Positions 30,719 through 42,470 of a stretch of DNA of 64,000 nucleotides are shown one piece after another. This stretch comes from Epiperipatus broadwayi (lineage: Eukaryota; Onychophora; Udeonychophora; Euonychophora; Peripatidae), in contig JAQFVV010012666.1 of the NCBI GenBank assembly GCA_028023455.1, forward strand, positions 1,059,256 to 1,123,255, given 5' to 3'. Position numbers and translations under genes: made by a program. Under the pieces are notes generated by a model that worked only from the letters and a program-made list of their open reading frames with translations, did not search any database and was not told the DNA's origin. The first letter of the stretch is position 1; each line of letters starts with the position of its first letter.

Positions 30719-32249
30719 TTATTGCTTGCCCTCAGAAAAAATGGGAATAACTTCCTTTACATGGGCTATACTTTTTCTGGAAGATTTTATAGCAGATATT
30801 ATCATCTCCCCAAAAACACATAGTATCATGTGTTTAAAGTCCCCATATGTGGTTGACTTATCAAAAAGAGTCTGCCACCAATCTCTAGCCGAAGCATACA
30901 AATGCTTACATGATATAACTAATTTCTCATTTTGTGCCAATCCTCACAAAGAGAACAACTCCTTTAAACTATGTAAGTACTCAAGAGGATTTTCTCTGGG
31001 TTCTCCCTCAAATGGTTTGATAAAGATAAACTGTAGTGCCATAGAGCTTTCATTGCTCAGGTTTGCTTCTATGGTTCATTCGGTCTGGTTTATCGCTGAA
31101 AAGTGGGTAACAACAGGCTCTCACCCTTTGGGTAACATATCATTATTAATATTAGGAATTTCTTGGATTAATGCAAGTTTCTATTGTACTAACCAAAGTA
31201 ACATCAGTTTTGTCATTTAGCTCTCTGGACACACTAGTTTGCTTCCCTTGGATATGTTCGATTAAAATACCTACACTTAATATTTGGGAATTCCTATTAC
31301 TCTTCTCTAACAGTTCTACTATGTACTTTTCTTGTTCGTTCTTAAACTCTTCAAAATATTTATCAAATTCAATCTTATATTCTTTAACATGATCTGAATA
31401 AATAGCTTCCTTTATTAAACTTTCACTAAGTTCTTTTTGCATTTCTTCTAAAGTGCTACATATTCTACTTTTAAAACTCAATATTTTCTTCTGTCTTTCC
31501 TTGGTATTTGATGAAAATATCCTCAATTTCCTGTCTGATTTCTAATTTGAAATTAATTTGTTAATGCACAATCACTTCTTCAACGCTTACCTTTACCTTT
31601 ATTCTGTAATTGAGTAAATTTTTCTTTGGTAAAGTCTCTGCTTGCCTCTATATCATAGCACAAATTAACATCTTCCTTAGCTCGCACATTATTATGAATA
31701 CAACTCAACTCTAAACTCAAAAACCTATTCTTGAGTTCATCTATGTCAGTGTTCCTAAAATCTTCCAAATGTTCTCTTATGGATTTTTCCAGTGAACTCT
31801 TAACATCCTCATTGTTTTTAATTATCACTTTTTCTGAAATTTCCTTTGATTCTCTTATCTTTTCCTCAATCTTTGTCTGAAATCGCTTTTCAAATCCCTA
31901 TATCTTTATATTCTTATTATTTTCTTCCATCTTATTCTCTAATCTTCTTATATTATGCTCCATTTATCTTCCAATCCTCTTAGACACTCATTTTATTCTT
32001 TCCTATTATTCTCCATTTCCCTTATCATAATTTCATTATTTTCTTTCATTAATTTCTTCATAACTTCCATTAGGGTTTGATACATTATGTTTATATCAGT
32101 TGGTTCAATATTAGTACCACGAGTATGGATTTCCTCCACAGACTTCTCTGTTTCTTGTGATTCAAAGTAGAAAACATCCAAATATCTTATTATGCTAATT
32201 CTGGTGTAGAAGCATCTATCGGAATGGGACTACCTTGTAGTTCGTTCAT
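30719..32249 (-). pseudogene. Ty3/gypsy gag remnant, start codon identified
   Basis: An ATG at 32247-32249 (minus) opens MNELQGSPIPIDASTPELA and then stops early. Lysine/glutamate-rich coiled-coil-like pieces follow (31993-32181, 31580-31828, 31152-31526). The 30719-30940 piece has KHLYASARDWWQTLFDKS, a typical capsid-type gag motif of Ty3/gypsy elements. No CCHC zinc knuckle is visible before the protease. Gag would package element RNA. Multiple shifts show decay. Confidence 0.68.
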
Positions 32250-32735
32250 TTTGGTAAATATTTTTTTATGATAATACTTATGAATTTACTACAGTACTTG
32301 AATTAAATTAAATTAACCCTGTATACATTTCAACACTATCTCTTTTTTTCCATTGACCCACAATTCCCTACAAGTCTACACAAGAAAATAACACTTGACA
32401 AGATGCTAGACAATATATATTCTACCTCACTATTGTTAGTTCTTGTGCTTACATCAATGTACAACTTTAAACATGTTGCAATCTTATGTTAATAACACCA
32501 CCATTTAACATATTGCTATGAAGGATATTTTATTATATAATAGTATTATACAAAGTACACCATGTGATTTATGTATGATCAATTGTCAAAGTAATTTGAG
32601 TCATGATCATCCATCATTCACAACTTGGTAACACTGATTTTATCTTAACAATCATTCTTTTAGTATCACTACAACATCTCAAGCAATAATCAATAATTTA
32701 ATAATTGTGCTCACACATTTTAGGGCACCATATCT
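32250..32735. other. 5' leader side of the minus gypsy element; no LTR recognised
   Basis: Sequence upstream of the gag start. The 5' LTR and primer-binding site would be expected here, but I could not match it to any sequence beyond the integrase end. Confidence 0.35.
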
Positions 32736-33101
32736 TCCCATGTAACCTTCTTACTAATCTAGCTAGCCAGCTTACATGTTTGAATACCATATATTTCTCC
32801 TCTGTAACATTCTATTAAGAACTGTAACTAATTAATCTACCCTCATGTTTTAGGCTTACATATCCTCCTTTGTAACCTTCTATAGTTAACAATCAATCTA
32901 GTCTAGCCTCTTGTTTAAAGTGACAAAATCCTCCTATGTAACTTTCCTAGCTACAACTAATCTAGAATATACACCTAAAAATAAATGTTAATTAATGAGA
33001 TGATTTCTTTATTGACAAAGCTCACATGAAACTATAAACTTAAAAAAGATCACAAGGTGACTACTGAAGATAATAATTTCTGGTCAAACTAGCTTTAAAA
33101 T
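32736..33101. repeat. 3.4-kb dispersed repeat, copy 2, left part
   Basis: Matches 9590-9909 (from 32787) with the same ~65-70-bp sub-repeats and ends in the 12-bp target duplication tagctttaaaat (33090-33101). One extra sub-repeat lies at 32736-32786, so the true family unit extends further left than copy 1 shows. Confidence 0.85.
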
Positions 33102-33255
33102 ATAAACTTCTTCTCCTTCTTTTTCTATCTTTTCAAATGTATTATCAAATTTATAAAGTCAAAAACTTCACATAAATATATCGGAGATATATTTATTTTC
33201 AAAAAATTTTATTGATATACATTATATGAACTACATAAATAAAATATAAATATCC

Positions 33256-33300
33256 AACGTTTCGTCCATTTTTCAATAATAATATGGACTTTATCAAGGT
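33256..33300 (-). ncRNA. Hammerhead-like motif, PLE copy A
   Basis: The minus strand reads UUGAUAA, one extra A, helix GTCCAT/ATGGAC, then GAAACGUUGG. Same structure as in copy D, about 240 nt beyond the GIY-YIG stop. Confidence 0.5.
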
Positions 33301-33541
33301 TCTATAAAACAGAGAAAAAACAACATTAAAGATAATAAAAAATAAAAAATAGAAAATAAGAAAATAAAAAGAAAGAAAAAATAAATTAATAAAATAAAAT
33401 AAAAATAAAAATACCTAAAAACCAAAAAAATGGAAAAATTGTATAACATAACATCTCCTTACAAAGTGAGAAAATTTTTAACACCAAAAAGAAAAAAATA
33501 TTCATATAAAAAAAGTCAATTCCCCTGTATAAATATATAAA

Positions 33542-35934
33542 CTATTTTAACATTTTATTTAAACTAGAATTTAAAAGTTCTATATAAATACTCTCTTTGT
33601 TAAATCTTTCAAAGTAATTACCAATATATTCCAAAGGTCTATTTTCATAGTCTTTATGTTCTGTTTCCAACTTATGACAAAAGATAGCAGATTTCTTATC
33701 AATCATATGCTGATATAGTCTGGTCTTTAATTTATTCTTGCTTGTTCCAATATAGAATACATTGTTTTTACAGTTCAAACATTTAATTAAATACACTGAA
33801 TTCATAGCTTCAAGCATATTAAATTCTTTATGATTAACCAAAGATCTTAAAGTTCTCTTCTTTTTGTATACATGTTTCATATTTATACAGTATTTTTATT
33901 AATTTTATTTAACAATTCATTTAATTTTAAAAATACAAATTTAGATAACTTAAAACCAATATAAATATTATTATCTATAAAAAAAATTTTATTTTTATTT
34001 TCGTCTTTATTACCATCATGTTCCTTAAATGTTTCATTATTTACATTTTTATTTTTATAAACATTCATACAAATACAATTTCTAATTTTATTCAAATTTT
34101 TTGTAGAAAACAAATAATTTATAACTCTATATGGATACTCATTTATTATACATTTCTTTTTTATATAATTTAATTCTTTATCTAAACTATATTCGTTTGA
34201 ACACAATTTAAAAGCTCTCATTATTCTATTGTTTATGATATTAACTTTGCATTTAAAATCAATATCGGAATTCCAGTTTGTTAAAATCCCAGTATACATT
34301 TTTTTTTCTATAAACCTCAGTCTCTATTTTAATTCTATTATTTTTATAAAATTTATAAATCTTTACATCCATATATTCAATACTATTATTATTTTCTTTT
34401 TCCAAAGTAAACTTAATATTTTCTATTCTATTATTAATAAAATTCCAAAACTTAAATGATTTATTCAAATTACCATTAAATATCATGAAATAATCATCTA
34501 CATAACGTACATAAAACATAGGTTTATGACAAACACTAAAAAAACTTCTTTCAAAATTGCACATATAAATATCTGCTAAAAATCCACTTAAACAATTCCC
34601 CATATTTAACCCGTTTATCTGTTTATAATATTTGTCACCGAATTTAAAAAATAAATCCTTACAACATAACATAAGAATGTCATGTAACAAAGGAATATCC
34701 ATTTTTATATTTTTATTTTTATCTTCAATATACATTTCCAAAAAACAATCAATTGCTTTTTCACAATTTATATTTGTGTACATATTAATTATGTCTAGTT
34801 TAATAAAGTAAATATTTTTAAATTCTTTCAAACCAAATAAAAACTTCTTTATTTTTTCAATAAATACAACAGAATTACAAACCTTGTTCCCAGCAAAACA
34901 ATTAGTATATTTTTTAAATAAATTAATATAAACCCATTTTGAAATATTAACGTAATAAGTGTTAAAACAATCCACTATTGGTCTCATAGGTATATTAGGT
35001 ATATGCACCTTAGGCAAACCTTGAATTTCAGCACACATAACGTCCATTCTTTTTAACCTAAACATTTCGCTTTTTTTAAATTATTTCTTTATTTTCCATA
35101 ATTGTAATAAATTTATTTATCTTTTTATTTAAAAAATTACTCATATCTTTTTTAACTTCAATACAGCAATCTTCTTTTAACATATTTATCATTTTTTTAT
35201 TATAATCCTCTATATACATAATTACCACATTTGAAAATTTATCTCCTTTCAAAAAAATGATATCATTATATTTATTTTTTAAATTATCAATGGTTTTCCA
35301 TTCATGCCTATTATACAAATCCTTGTTTATATTATTTTGAATATCCCATTCCAATTTTTTAAATCCATACACCAAATCGCTTTTTAATAATTCTTTATTA
35401 CCTATTTTACCAAAAACATCTTTATCAATATAATTTATTAATCATTATCATTTTTGATTTAATTTCAATAATTTGTTCATTAATACTACATTTTCCAAAA
35501 GGTACATATTTTAATCCTTTGCTTAATAAATTTAGTTCATTTTTACTAAAATCGTTATTTGCTAAATTAATAACTGAGGAATTATTATCTAAAAAATCAT
35601 TACAAACACTACCAAATTTATCATCACAAACAATATTCTTATTAAGGTTATATACATTTTTAAAATTTTTATTATAAAATATTAAATTATTTATTTTTTT
35701 ATTATGTCTATTATTTACTTCATTCATTAGCCTTTCTACCTTTAACAAAAAAATATTTTTAATAAAATTTTCTTCTTCAAATGTAATCAATTTACACATT
35801 GAATTATATATAAATTTAACATTATTTAAAATATAATCTCTTTTCCTATATAACCCGTTTATAAACCTTTTTAAAATAAATCTTTCAATAAAATGAACAT
35901 CACTTTGTTTTAACAGCTTCTTACTTTTACTCAA
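33542..35934 (-). pseudogene. Penelope-like RT/GIY-YIG protein, copy A
   Basis: Five minus-strand pieces cover nearly the whole protein: 35425-35934 (N-terminal), 35076-35375, 34259-35065 (RT), 33883-34299 and 33542-33880 (GIY-YIG). The RT has GLPKVHIPNIPMRPIVD, KLDIINMYTNI, GLNMGNCLSGFLADIYM and an intact YVRYVDD, the best catalytic motif among the copies. The GIY-YIG part has VYLIKC at residues 29-34, FYIGTS at 42-47, R54 and H58. A single extra T near 35070 and a missing A near 33890 shift the frame. The protein would nick target DNA and reverse transcribe from the nick. Confidence 0.88.
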
Positions 35935-36407
35935 ACATAAAAACTTTGGAACTACATTATAAAAAATACAATTTTTTTAAAAATTTTATATCTAGGTTTA
36001 ATTTTATGACCTTTAGTTTATATTTCATCCATTTATTAATTAACTTGATACAATCTCTAAAAACATATAAATCATTAATATTATTTCTCAAATAACCAAT
36101 AAAACTTCTCATATTCATATATTCAAATTTCAAAAAATACTTGTTTAAAAACTTTCATATACAATTCCATAAAAAATATGAAAAAATAAATAATAAAAAA
36201 TATAATAACAATAATAAAACTATATAACTGTATAAACTTATAATAAATCCATATAATAATATAAACTTCTTCTTTTTCTATCTTTTCAAAGGTATTATCA
36301 AATTTATAAAGTCAAAAACTTCACGTAAATATATCGGAGAGACTTTCTTTTCAAAAAATTTTATTGATATACATTGTATGAACTACATAAATAAAATATA
36401 AATATCT

Positions 36408-36452
36408 AACATTTCGTCCATTTTTCAATAATAATATGGACTTTATCAAGGT
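36408..36452 (-). ncRNA. Hammerhead-like motif, PLE copy B
   Basis: Same UUGAUAA-A-GTCCAT...ATGGAC-GAAA arrangement as copies A and D, on the minus strand. Confidence 0.48.
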
Positions 36453-36699
36453 TCTATAAAACAGAAAAAAAAACAACATTAAAGATAATAAAAAATAAAA
36501 AATAGAAAATAAGAAAATAAAAAGAAAGAAAAAATAAATTAATAAAATAAAATAAAATAAAAATAAAAATACCGAAAAAACCAAAAAAATGGAAAAATTG
36601 TATAACATAACATCTCCTTACAAAGTCAGAAAATTTTTAAAACCAAAAAGAAAAAATATTCATATAAAAACAGTAAATTCCCCTGTATAAATATATAAA

Positions 36700-38222
36700 C
36701 TACTTTAACATTTTATTTAAACTAGGATTTAAAAGTTCTATATAAATACTCTCTTTGTTAAATCTTTCAAAGTAATTACCAATACATTCCAAAGGTCTAT
36801 TTTCATAGTCTTTATGTTCTGTTTCCAACTTATGACAAAAGATAGCAGATTTCTTCTCAATCATATGCTGATATAGTCTGGTCTTTAATTTATTCTTGCT
36901 TGTTCCAATATAGAATACATTGTTTTTACAGTTCAAACATTTAATTAAATACACTGAATTCATAGCTTCAAGCATATTAAATTCTTTATGATTAACCAAA
37001 GATCTTAAAGTTCTCTTCTTTTTGTATACAGGTTTCATATTTATACAGTATTTTTTATTAATTTTATTTAACAATTCATTTAATTTTAAAAATACAAATT
37101 TAGATAACTTAAAACCAATATAAATATTATTATCTATAAAAAAAAAATGTATTTTTATTTTTATTTTCGTCTTTATTACCATCATGTTCCTTAAATGTTT
37201 CATTATTTACATTTTTATTTTTATAAACATTCATACAAATACAATTTCTAATTTTATTCAAATTTTTTGTAGAAAACAAATAATTTATAACTCTATATGG
37301 ATACTCATTTATTATACATTCCTTTTTTATATAATTTAATTCTTTATCTAAACTATATTCGTTTGAACACAATTTAAAAGCTCTCATTATTCTATTGTTT
37401 ATGATATTAACTTTGCATTTAAAATCAATATCGGAATTCCAGTTTGTTAAAATCCCAGTATACATTTTTTTTCTATAAACCTCAGTCTCTATTTTAATTC
37501 TATTATTTTTATAAAATTTATAAATCTTTACATCCATATATTCAATACTATTATTATTTTCTTTTTCCAAAGTAAACTTAATATTTTCTATTTTATTATT
37601 AATAAAATTCCAAAGCTTAAATGATTTATTCAAATTACCATTAAATATCATGAAATAATCATCTACATAACGTACATAAAACATAGGTTTATGACAAACA
37701 CTAAAAAAACTTCTTTCAAAATTGCACATCTGCTAAAAATCCACTTAAACAATTTCCCGTATTTAACCCTTTTATCTGTTCATAATATTTGTCACCGAAT
37801 TTAAAAAATAAATCCTTACAACATAACATAAGAATGTCATGTAACAAAGGAATATCCATTTTTATATTTTTATTTTTATCTTCAATATACCTTTCCAAAA
37901 AACAATCAATTGCTTTTTCACAATTTAGATTTGTGTACATATTAATTATGTCTAGTTTAATAAAGTAAATATTTTTAAATTCTTTCAAACCATATAAAAA
38001 CTTCTTTATTTTTTCAGTAAATACAACAGAATTATAAACCTTGTTCCCAGCAAAACAATTAGTATATTTTTTAAATAAATTAATATAAACCCATTTTGAA
38101 ATATTAACGTAATAAGTGTTACAACAATCCACTATTAGTCTCATAGGTATATTAGGTATATGCACCTTAGGCAAACCTTGAATTTCAGCACACATAATGT
38201 CCATTCTTTTTAACCTAAACAT
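36700..38222 (-). pseudogene. Penelope-like RT/GIY-YIG protein, copy B, 5'-truncated
   Basis: Pieces at 37716-38222, 37130-37729 and 36700-37203. The RT has MFRLKRMDIMCAEIQGLPKV and an intact YVRYVDD, but a deletion of about a dozen bases after GFLAD (near 37729) shifts the frame. Unlike A, C and D, copy B keeps the run of A residues near 37050 that joins the RT part to the GIY-YIG part in one frame (KINKKYCINMKPVYKKK). It is therefore the reference for the ancestral reading frame there. The N-terminal third is absent because the copy stops at the central junction. Confidence 0.86.
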
Positions 38223-38260
38223 TTAGCTTTTTTTAATCATTTCTTTATTTTCCATAATTG

Positions 38261-38450
38261 TAATAAATTTAATTTAAAAAAAAATTTTTTAAAAAAAATT
38301 TTAAATTTTTTAATTTTAAAAGAATTAATTTTTAAAAAAAGGAATTAAAAAAATCCATAAATTAAAATTTTTTTTTTTCAAAAAAAAATTAAAAAAATTA
38401 AAAATTTTTTAATTTTTTAAAAAAAAATAAATAACTTTAAAATTGGTATA
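38261..38450. other. A/T homopolymer junction at the centre of the PLE array
   Basis: About 190 bp made of short A-runs and T-runs, with almost no G or C, lying between oppositely oriented copies B and C. It does not match either copy. Inverted duplications are difficult to sequence and assemble, so this may be a poor consensus rather than real sequence. Confidence 0.6.
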
Positions 38451-38583
38451 AAGACGAAAATAAAAATAAAAATAAATTTTTTTTTATACATAATAATATT
38501 TATATTAGTTTTAAGTTATCTAAATTTGTATTTTTAAAATTAAATGAATTGTTAAATAAAATTAATAAAAATACTGTATAAAT

Positions 38584-38922
38584 ATGAAACCTGCATACAA
38601 AAAGAAGAGAACTTTAAGATCTAAGGTTAATCATAAAGAATTTAATATGCTTGAAGCTATGAATTCAGTGTATTTAATTAAATGTTTGAACTGTAAAAAC
38701 AATGTATTCTATATTGGAACAAGCAAGAATAAATTAAAGACCAGACTATATCAGCATATGATTGATAAGAAATCTGCCATCTTTTGTCATAAGTTGGAAA
38801 CAGGACATAAAGACTATGAAATTCGACCTTTGGAATGTATTGGTAATTACTTTGAAATATTTAACAAAGAGAGTATTTATATAGAACTTTTAAATCCTAG
38901 TTTAAATAAAATATTAAAGTAG
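38584..38922 (+). pseudogene. Penelope-like GIY-YIG endonuclease, copy C fragment
   Basis: 112 codons, starting MKPAYKKKRTLRSKVNHKEF, with VYLIKC, FYIGTS, the conserved Arg and QH in place. Only the GIY-YIG end and 3' region of the element remain upstream of copy D. Residues ECIGNYFE and NPSLNK match copy B rather than A and D, but the single-base loss just upstream matches A and D. The ATG shown is a by-product of that frameshift; the native protein would continue from the RT. Confidence 0.85.
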
Positions 38923-39171
38923 TTTATATATTTATACAGGGGAATTGGCTGTTTTATATGAATATTTTTTCTTTTTGGTGTTAAAAATTTTCTGACTTTG
39001 TAAGGAGATGTTATGTTATACAATTTTTCCATTTTTTTGGTTTTTAGGTATTTTCATTTTCATTTTTATTTTATTTTATTTTATTAATTTATTTTTCTTT
39101 CTTTTTATTTTCTTATTTTCTATTTTTTATTTTTTATTATCTTTAATGTTCTTTTTTCTCTGTTTTATAGA

Positions 39172-39217
39172 ACCTTGATAAAGTCCATATTATTATTGAT
39201 AAATGGACAAAACGTTG
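39172..39217 (+). ncRNA. Hammerhead-like motif, PLE copy C, decayed
   Basis: Reads UUGAUAA-A-GTCCAT...ATGGAC but the following GAAA is AAAA, so the catalytic G12 is lost. Confidence 0.42.
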
Positions 39218-39487
39218 GATATTTATATTTTACTTATGTAGTTCATATAATGTATATCAATAAAATTTTTTGAAAAGAAAGTTTCTCCGATATATTTATG
39301 TGAAGTTTTTGACTTTATAAATTTGATAATACATTTTAAAAGATAGAAAAAGAAGAAGAAGAAGTTTATATTATTATATGGATTTATTATAAGTTTATAC
39401 AGTTATATGGTTTTATTATTGTTATTATATTTTTTATTATTTATTTTTTCGTATTTTTTATGGAATTGTATATGAAAGTTTTTAAAC

Positions 39488-42084
39488 ATGTATTTTTTGA
39501 AATTTGAATATATGAATATGAGAAGTTTTATTGGTTATTTGAGAAATAATATTAATGATTTATATGTTTTTAGAGATTGTATCAAGTTAATTAATAAATG
39601 GATGAAATATAAACTAAAGGTCATAAAATTAAACCTAGATATAAAATTTTTAAAAAATTGTATTTTTTATAATGTAGTTCCAAAGTTTTTATGTTTGAGT
39701 AAAATTAAGAAGCTGTTTAAACAAAGTGATGTTCATTTTATTGAAAGATTTATATTTAAAAGGTTTATAAATGGGTTGTATAGGAAAAGAGATTATATTT
39801 TAAATAATGTTAAATTTATATATAATTCAATGTGTAAATTGATTACATTTGAAGAAGAAAATTTTATTAAAAATATTTTTTTGTTAAAGGTAGAAAGGCT
39901 AATGAATGAAGTAAATAATAGACATAATAAAAAAATAAATAATTTAATATTTTATAATAAAAATTTTAAAAATGTATATAACCTTAATAAGAATATTGTT
40001 TGTGATGATAAATTTGATAGTGTGTATAATTATTTTTTAGATAATAATTCCTCAGTTATTAATTTAACAAATAAAGTTTTTAGTAAAAATGAACTAAATT
40101 TATTAAGCAAAAAGTTAAAATATGTACCTTTTGGAAAATGTAGTATTAACAAACAAATTATTGAAATTAAATCAAAAATGATAATTATTAATAATTATAT
40201 TGATAAAGTTGTTTTTGTTAAAATAGATAATAAAGAATTATTAAGAAGCGATTTGGTGTATGGATTTAAAAAATTGGAATGGGATATTTAAAATAATATA
40301 AACAAGGATTTGTATAATAGGCATGAATGGAAAACCATTGATAATTTAAAAAATAAATATAATGATATCATTTTTTTGAAAGGAGATAAATTTTCAAATG
40401 TGGTAATTATGTATATAGAGGATTATAATAAAAAAATGATAAATATGTTAAAAGAAGATTGCTATATTGAAGTTAAAAAAGATATGAGTAATTTTTTTAA
40501 ATAAAAAGATAATTAAATTTATTACAATTATGGAAAAAAAGAAATAATTAAAAAAAGCGAAATGTTTAGGTTAAAAAGAATGGACGTTATGTGTGCTGAA
40601 ATTCAAGGTTTGCCTAAGGTGCATATACCTAATATACCTATGAGACTAATAGTGGATTGTTTTAACACTTATTACGTTAATATTTCAAAATGGGTTTATA
40701 TTAATTTATTTAAAAAATATACTAATTGTTTTGCTGGGAACAAGGTTTATAATTCTGTTGTATTTACTGAAAAAATAAAGAAGTTTTTATTTGGTTTGAA
40801 AGAATTTAAAAATATTTACTTTATTAAACTAGACATAATTAATATGTACACAAATATAAATTGTGAAAAAGCAATTGATTGTTTTTTGGAAAAGTATATT
40901 GAAGATAAAAATAAAAATATAAAAATGGATATTCCTTTGTTACATGACATTCTTATGTTATGTTGTAAGGATTTATTTTTTAAATTCGGTGACAAATATT
41001 ATAAAGAGATAAAAGGGTTAAATATGGGGAATTGTTTAAGTGGATTTTTAGCAGATATTTATATGTGCAATTTTGAAAAAAGTTTTTTTAGTGTTTGTCA
41101 TAAACCTATCTTTTATGTACGTTATGTAGATGTTTATTTCATGATATTTAATGGTAATTTGAATAAATCATTTAAGTTTTGGAATTTTATTAATAATAGA
41201 ATAGAAAATATTAAGTTTACTTTGGAAAAAGAAAATAATAATAGTATTGAATATATGGATGTAAAGATTTATAAATTTTATAAAAATAATAGAATTAAAA
41301 TAGAGACTAGGTTTATAGAAAAAAAAATGTATACTGGGATTTTAACAAACTGGAATTCCGATATTGATTTTAAATGCAAAGTTAATATCATAAACAATAG
41401 AATAATGAGAGCTTTTAAATTGTGTTCAAACGAATATAGTTTAGATAAAGAATTAAATTATATAAAAAAGGAATGTATAATAAATGAGTATCCATATAGA
41501 GTTATAAATTATTTGTTTTCTACAAAAAATTTGAATAAAATTAGAAATTGTATTTGTATGAATGTTTATAAAAATAAAAATGTAAATAATGAAACATTTA
41601 AGGAACATGATGGTAATAAAGACGAAAATAAAAATAAAATTTTTTTTATAGATAATAATATTTATATTGGTTTTAAGTTATCTAAATTTGTATTTTTAAA
41701 ATTAAATGAATTGTTAAATAAAATTAATAAAAATACTGTATAAATATGAAACATGTATACAAAAAGAAGAGAACTTTAAGATCTTTGGTTAATCATAAAG
41801 AATTTAATATGCTTGAAGCTATGAATTCAGTGTATTTAATTAAATGTTTGAACTGTAAAAACAATGTATTCTATATTGGAACAAGCAAGAATAAATTAAA
41901 GACCAGATTATATCAGCATATGATTGATAAGAAATCTGCTATCTTTTGTCATAAGTTGGAAACAGAACATAAAGACTATGAAAATAGACCTTTGGAATAT
42001 ATTGGTAATTACTTTGAAAGATTTAACAAAGAGAGTATTTATATAGAACTTTTAAATTCTAGTTTAAATAAAATGTTAAAATAG
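39488..42084 (+). pseudogene. Penelope-like RT/GIY-YIG protein, copy D (most complete)
   Basis: Four pieces span about 865 codons, the usual length for an EN+ PLE protein: 39488-40291, 40310-40504, 40562-41743 and 41746-42084. The first ends where a CAA seen in copy A is TAA (near 40289). The RT (393 codons) has GLPKVHIPNIPM at residues 17-28, KLDIINMYTNI at 89-99 and GNCLSGFLADIYM at 156-168. Motif C reads YVRYVDV (second Asp to Val), so this copy could not polymerise. One missing A near 41735 separates the GIY-YIG part, whose 112 codons are identical to copy A. The start at 39488 is the first ATG; an earlier one cannot be excluded. Confidence 0.9.
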
Positions 42085-42328
42085 TTTATATATTTATACA
42101 GGGGAATTGACTTTTTTTATATGAATATTTTTTTCTTTTTGGTGTTAAAAATTTTCTCACTTTGTAAGGAGATGTTATGTTATACAATTTTTCCATTTTT
42201 TTGGTTTTTAGGTATTTTTATTTTTATTTTATTTTATTAATTTATTTTTTCTTTCTTTTTATTTTCTTATTTTCTATTTTTTATTTTTTATTATCTTTAA
42301 TGTTGTTTTTTCTCTGTTTTATAGAACC

Positions 42329-42366
42329 TTGATAAAGTCCATATTATTATTGAAAAATGGACGAAA
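42329..42366 (+). ncRNA. Hammerhead-like motif, PLE copy D
   Basis: UUGAUAA at 42329-42335, extra A, helix II GTCCAT (42337-42342) with ATGGAC (42357-42362), then GAAACGUUGG. It matches hammerhead order but with U at core position 3 and A at position 8. Confidence 0.5.
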
Positions 42367-42470
42367 CGTTGGATATTTATATTTTATTTATGTAGTTCAT
42401 ATAATGTATATCAATAAATTTTTTTGAAAAGAAAGTCTCTCCGATATATTTATGTGAATTTTTGACTTTT

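Larger units (their letters stand above)
27219..32249 (-). mobile_element. Ty3/gypsy-type LTR retrotransposon, decayed, minus strand
   Basis: Gag, protease, reverse transcriptase, RNase H and integrase sequences follow each other in that order on the minus strand, the Ty3/gypsy order (integrase last). Each matches its counterpart in the plus-strand copy at 57.9-63.8 kb, so both belong to one family. Stops and shifts are dense. No env-like ORF follows the integrase. LTRs were not identified by eye. Confidence 0.85.
33102..42470. mobile_element. Composite insertion of four Penelope-like copies (family b), mirror-image array
   Basis: The 9369-bp block contains copy A (33102 to about 36245, minus), copy B (about 36246-38260, minus, 5'-truncated), an A/T-rich junction (38261-38450), copy C (38451 to about 39365, plus, 3' end only) and copy D (about 39366-42470, plus). 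Thus A and B are head-to-tail, C and D are head-to-tail, and the two pairs face away from a central axis. The block splits the 3.4-kb repeat and is flanked by tagctttaaaat on both sides (33090-33101 and 42471-42482). That 12-mer occurs once at the empty site 9898-9909. Confidence 0.93.

Noticed and set aside
30726-31220. 164-codon plus-strand open frame
   Set aside because: Antisense shadow of the minus-strand gypsy gag pieces, whose motifs are recognisable.
32250-33101. LTR of the minus-strand gypsy element
   Set aside because: The part from about 32.74 kb belongs to a repeat that also occurs at 9.6 kb without any gypsy element, and no second LTR copy was found beyond the integrase.
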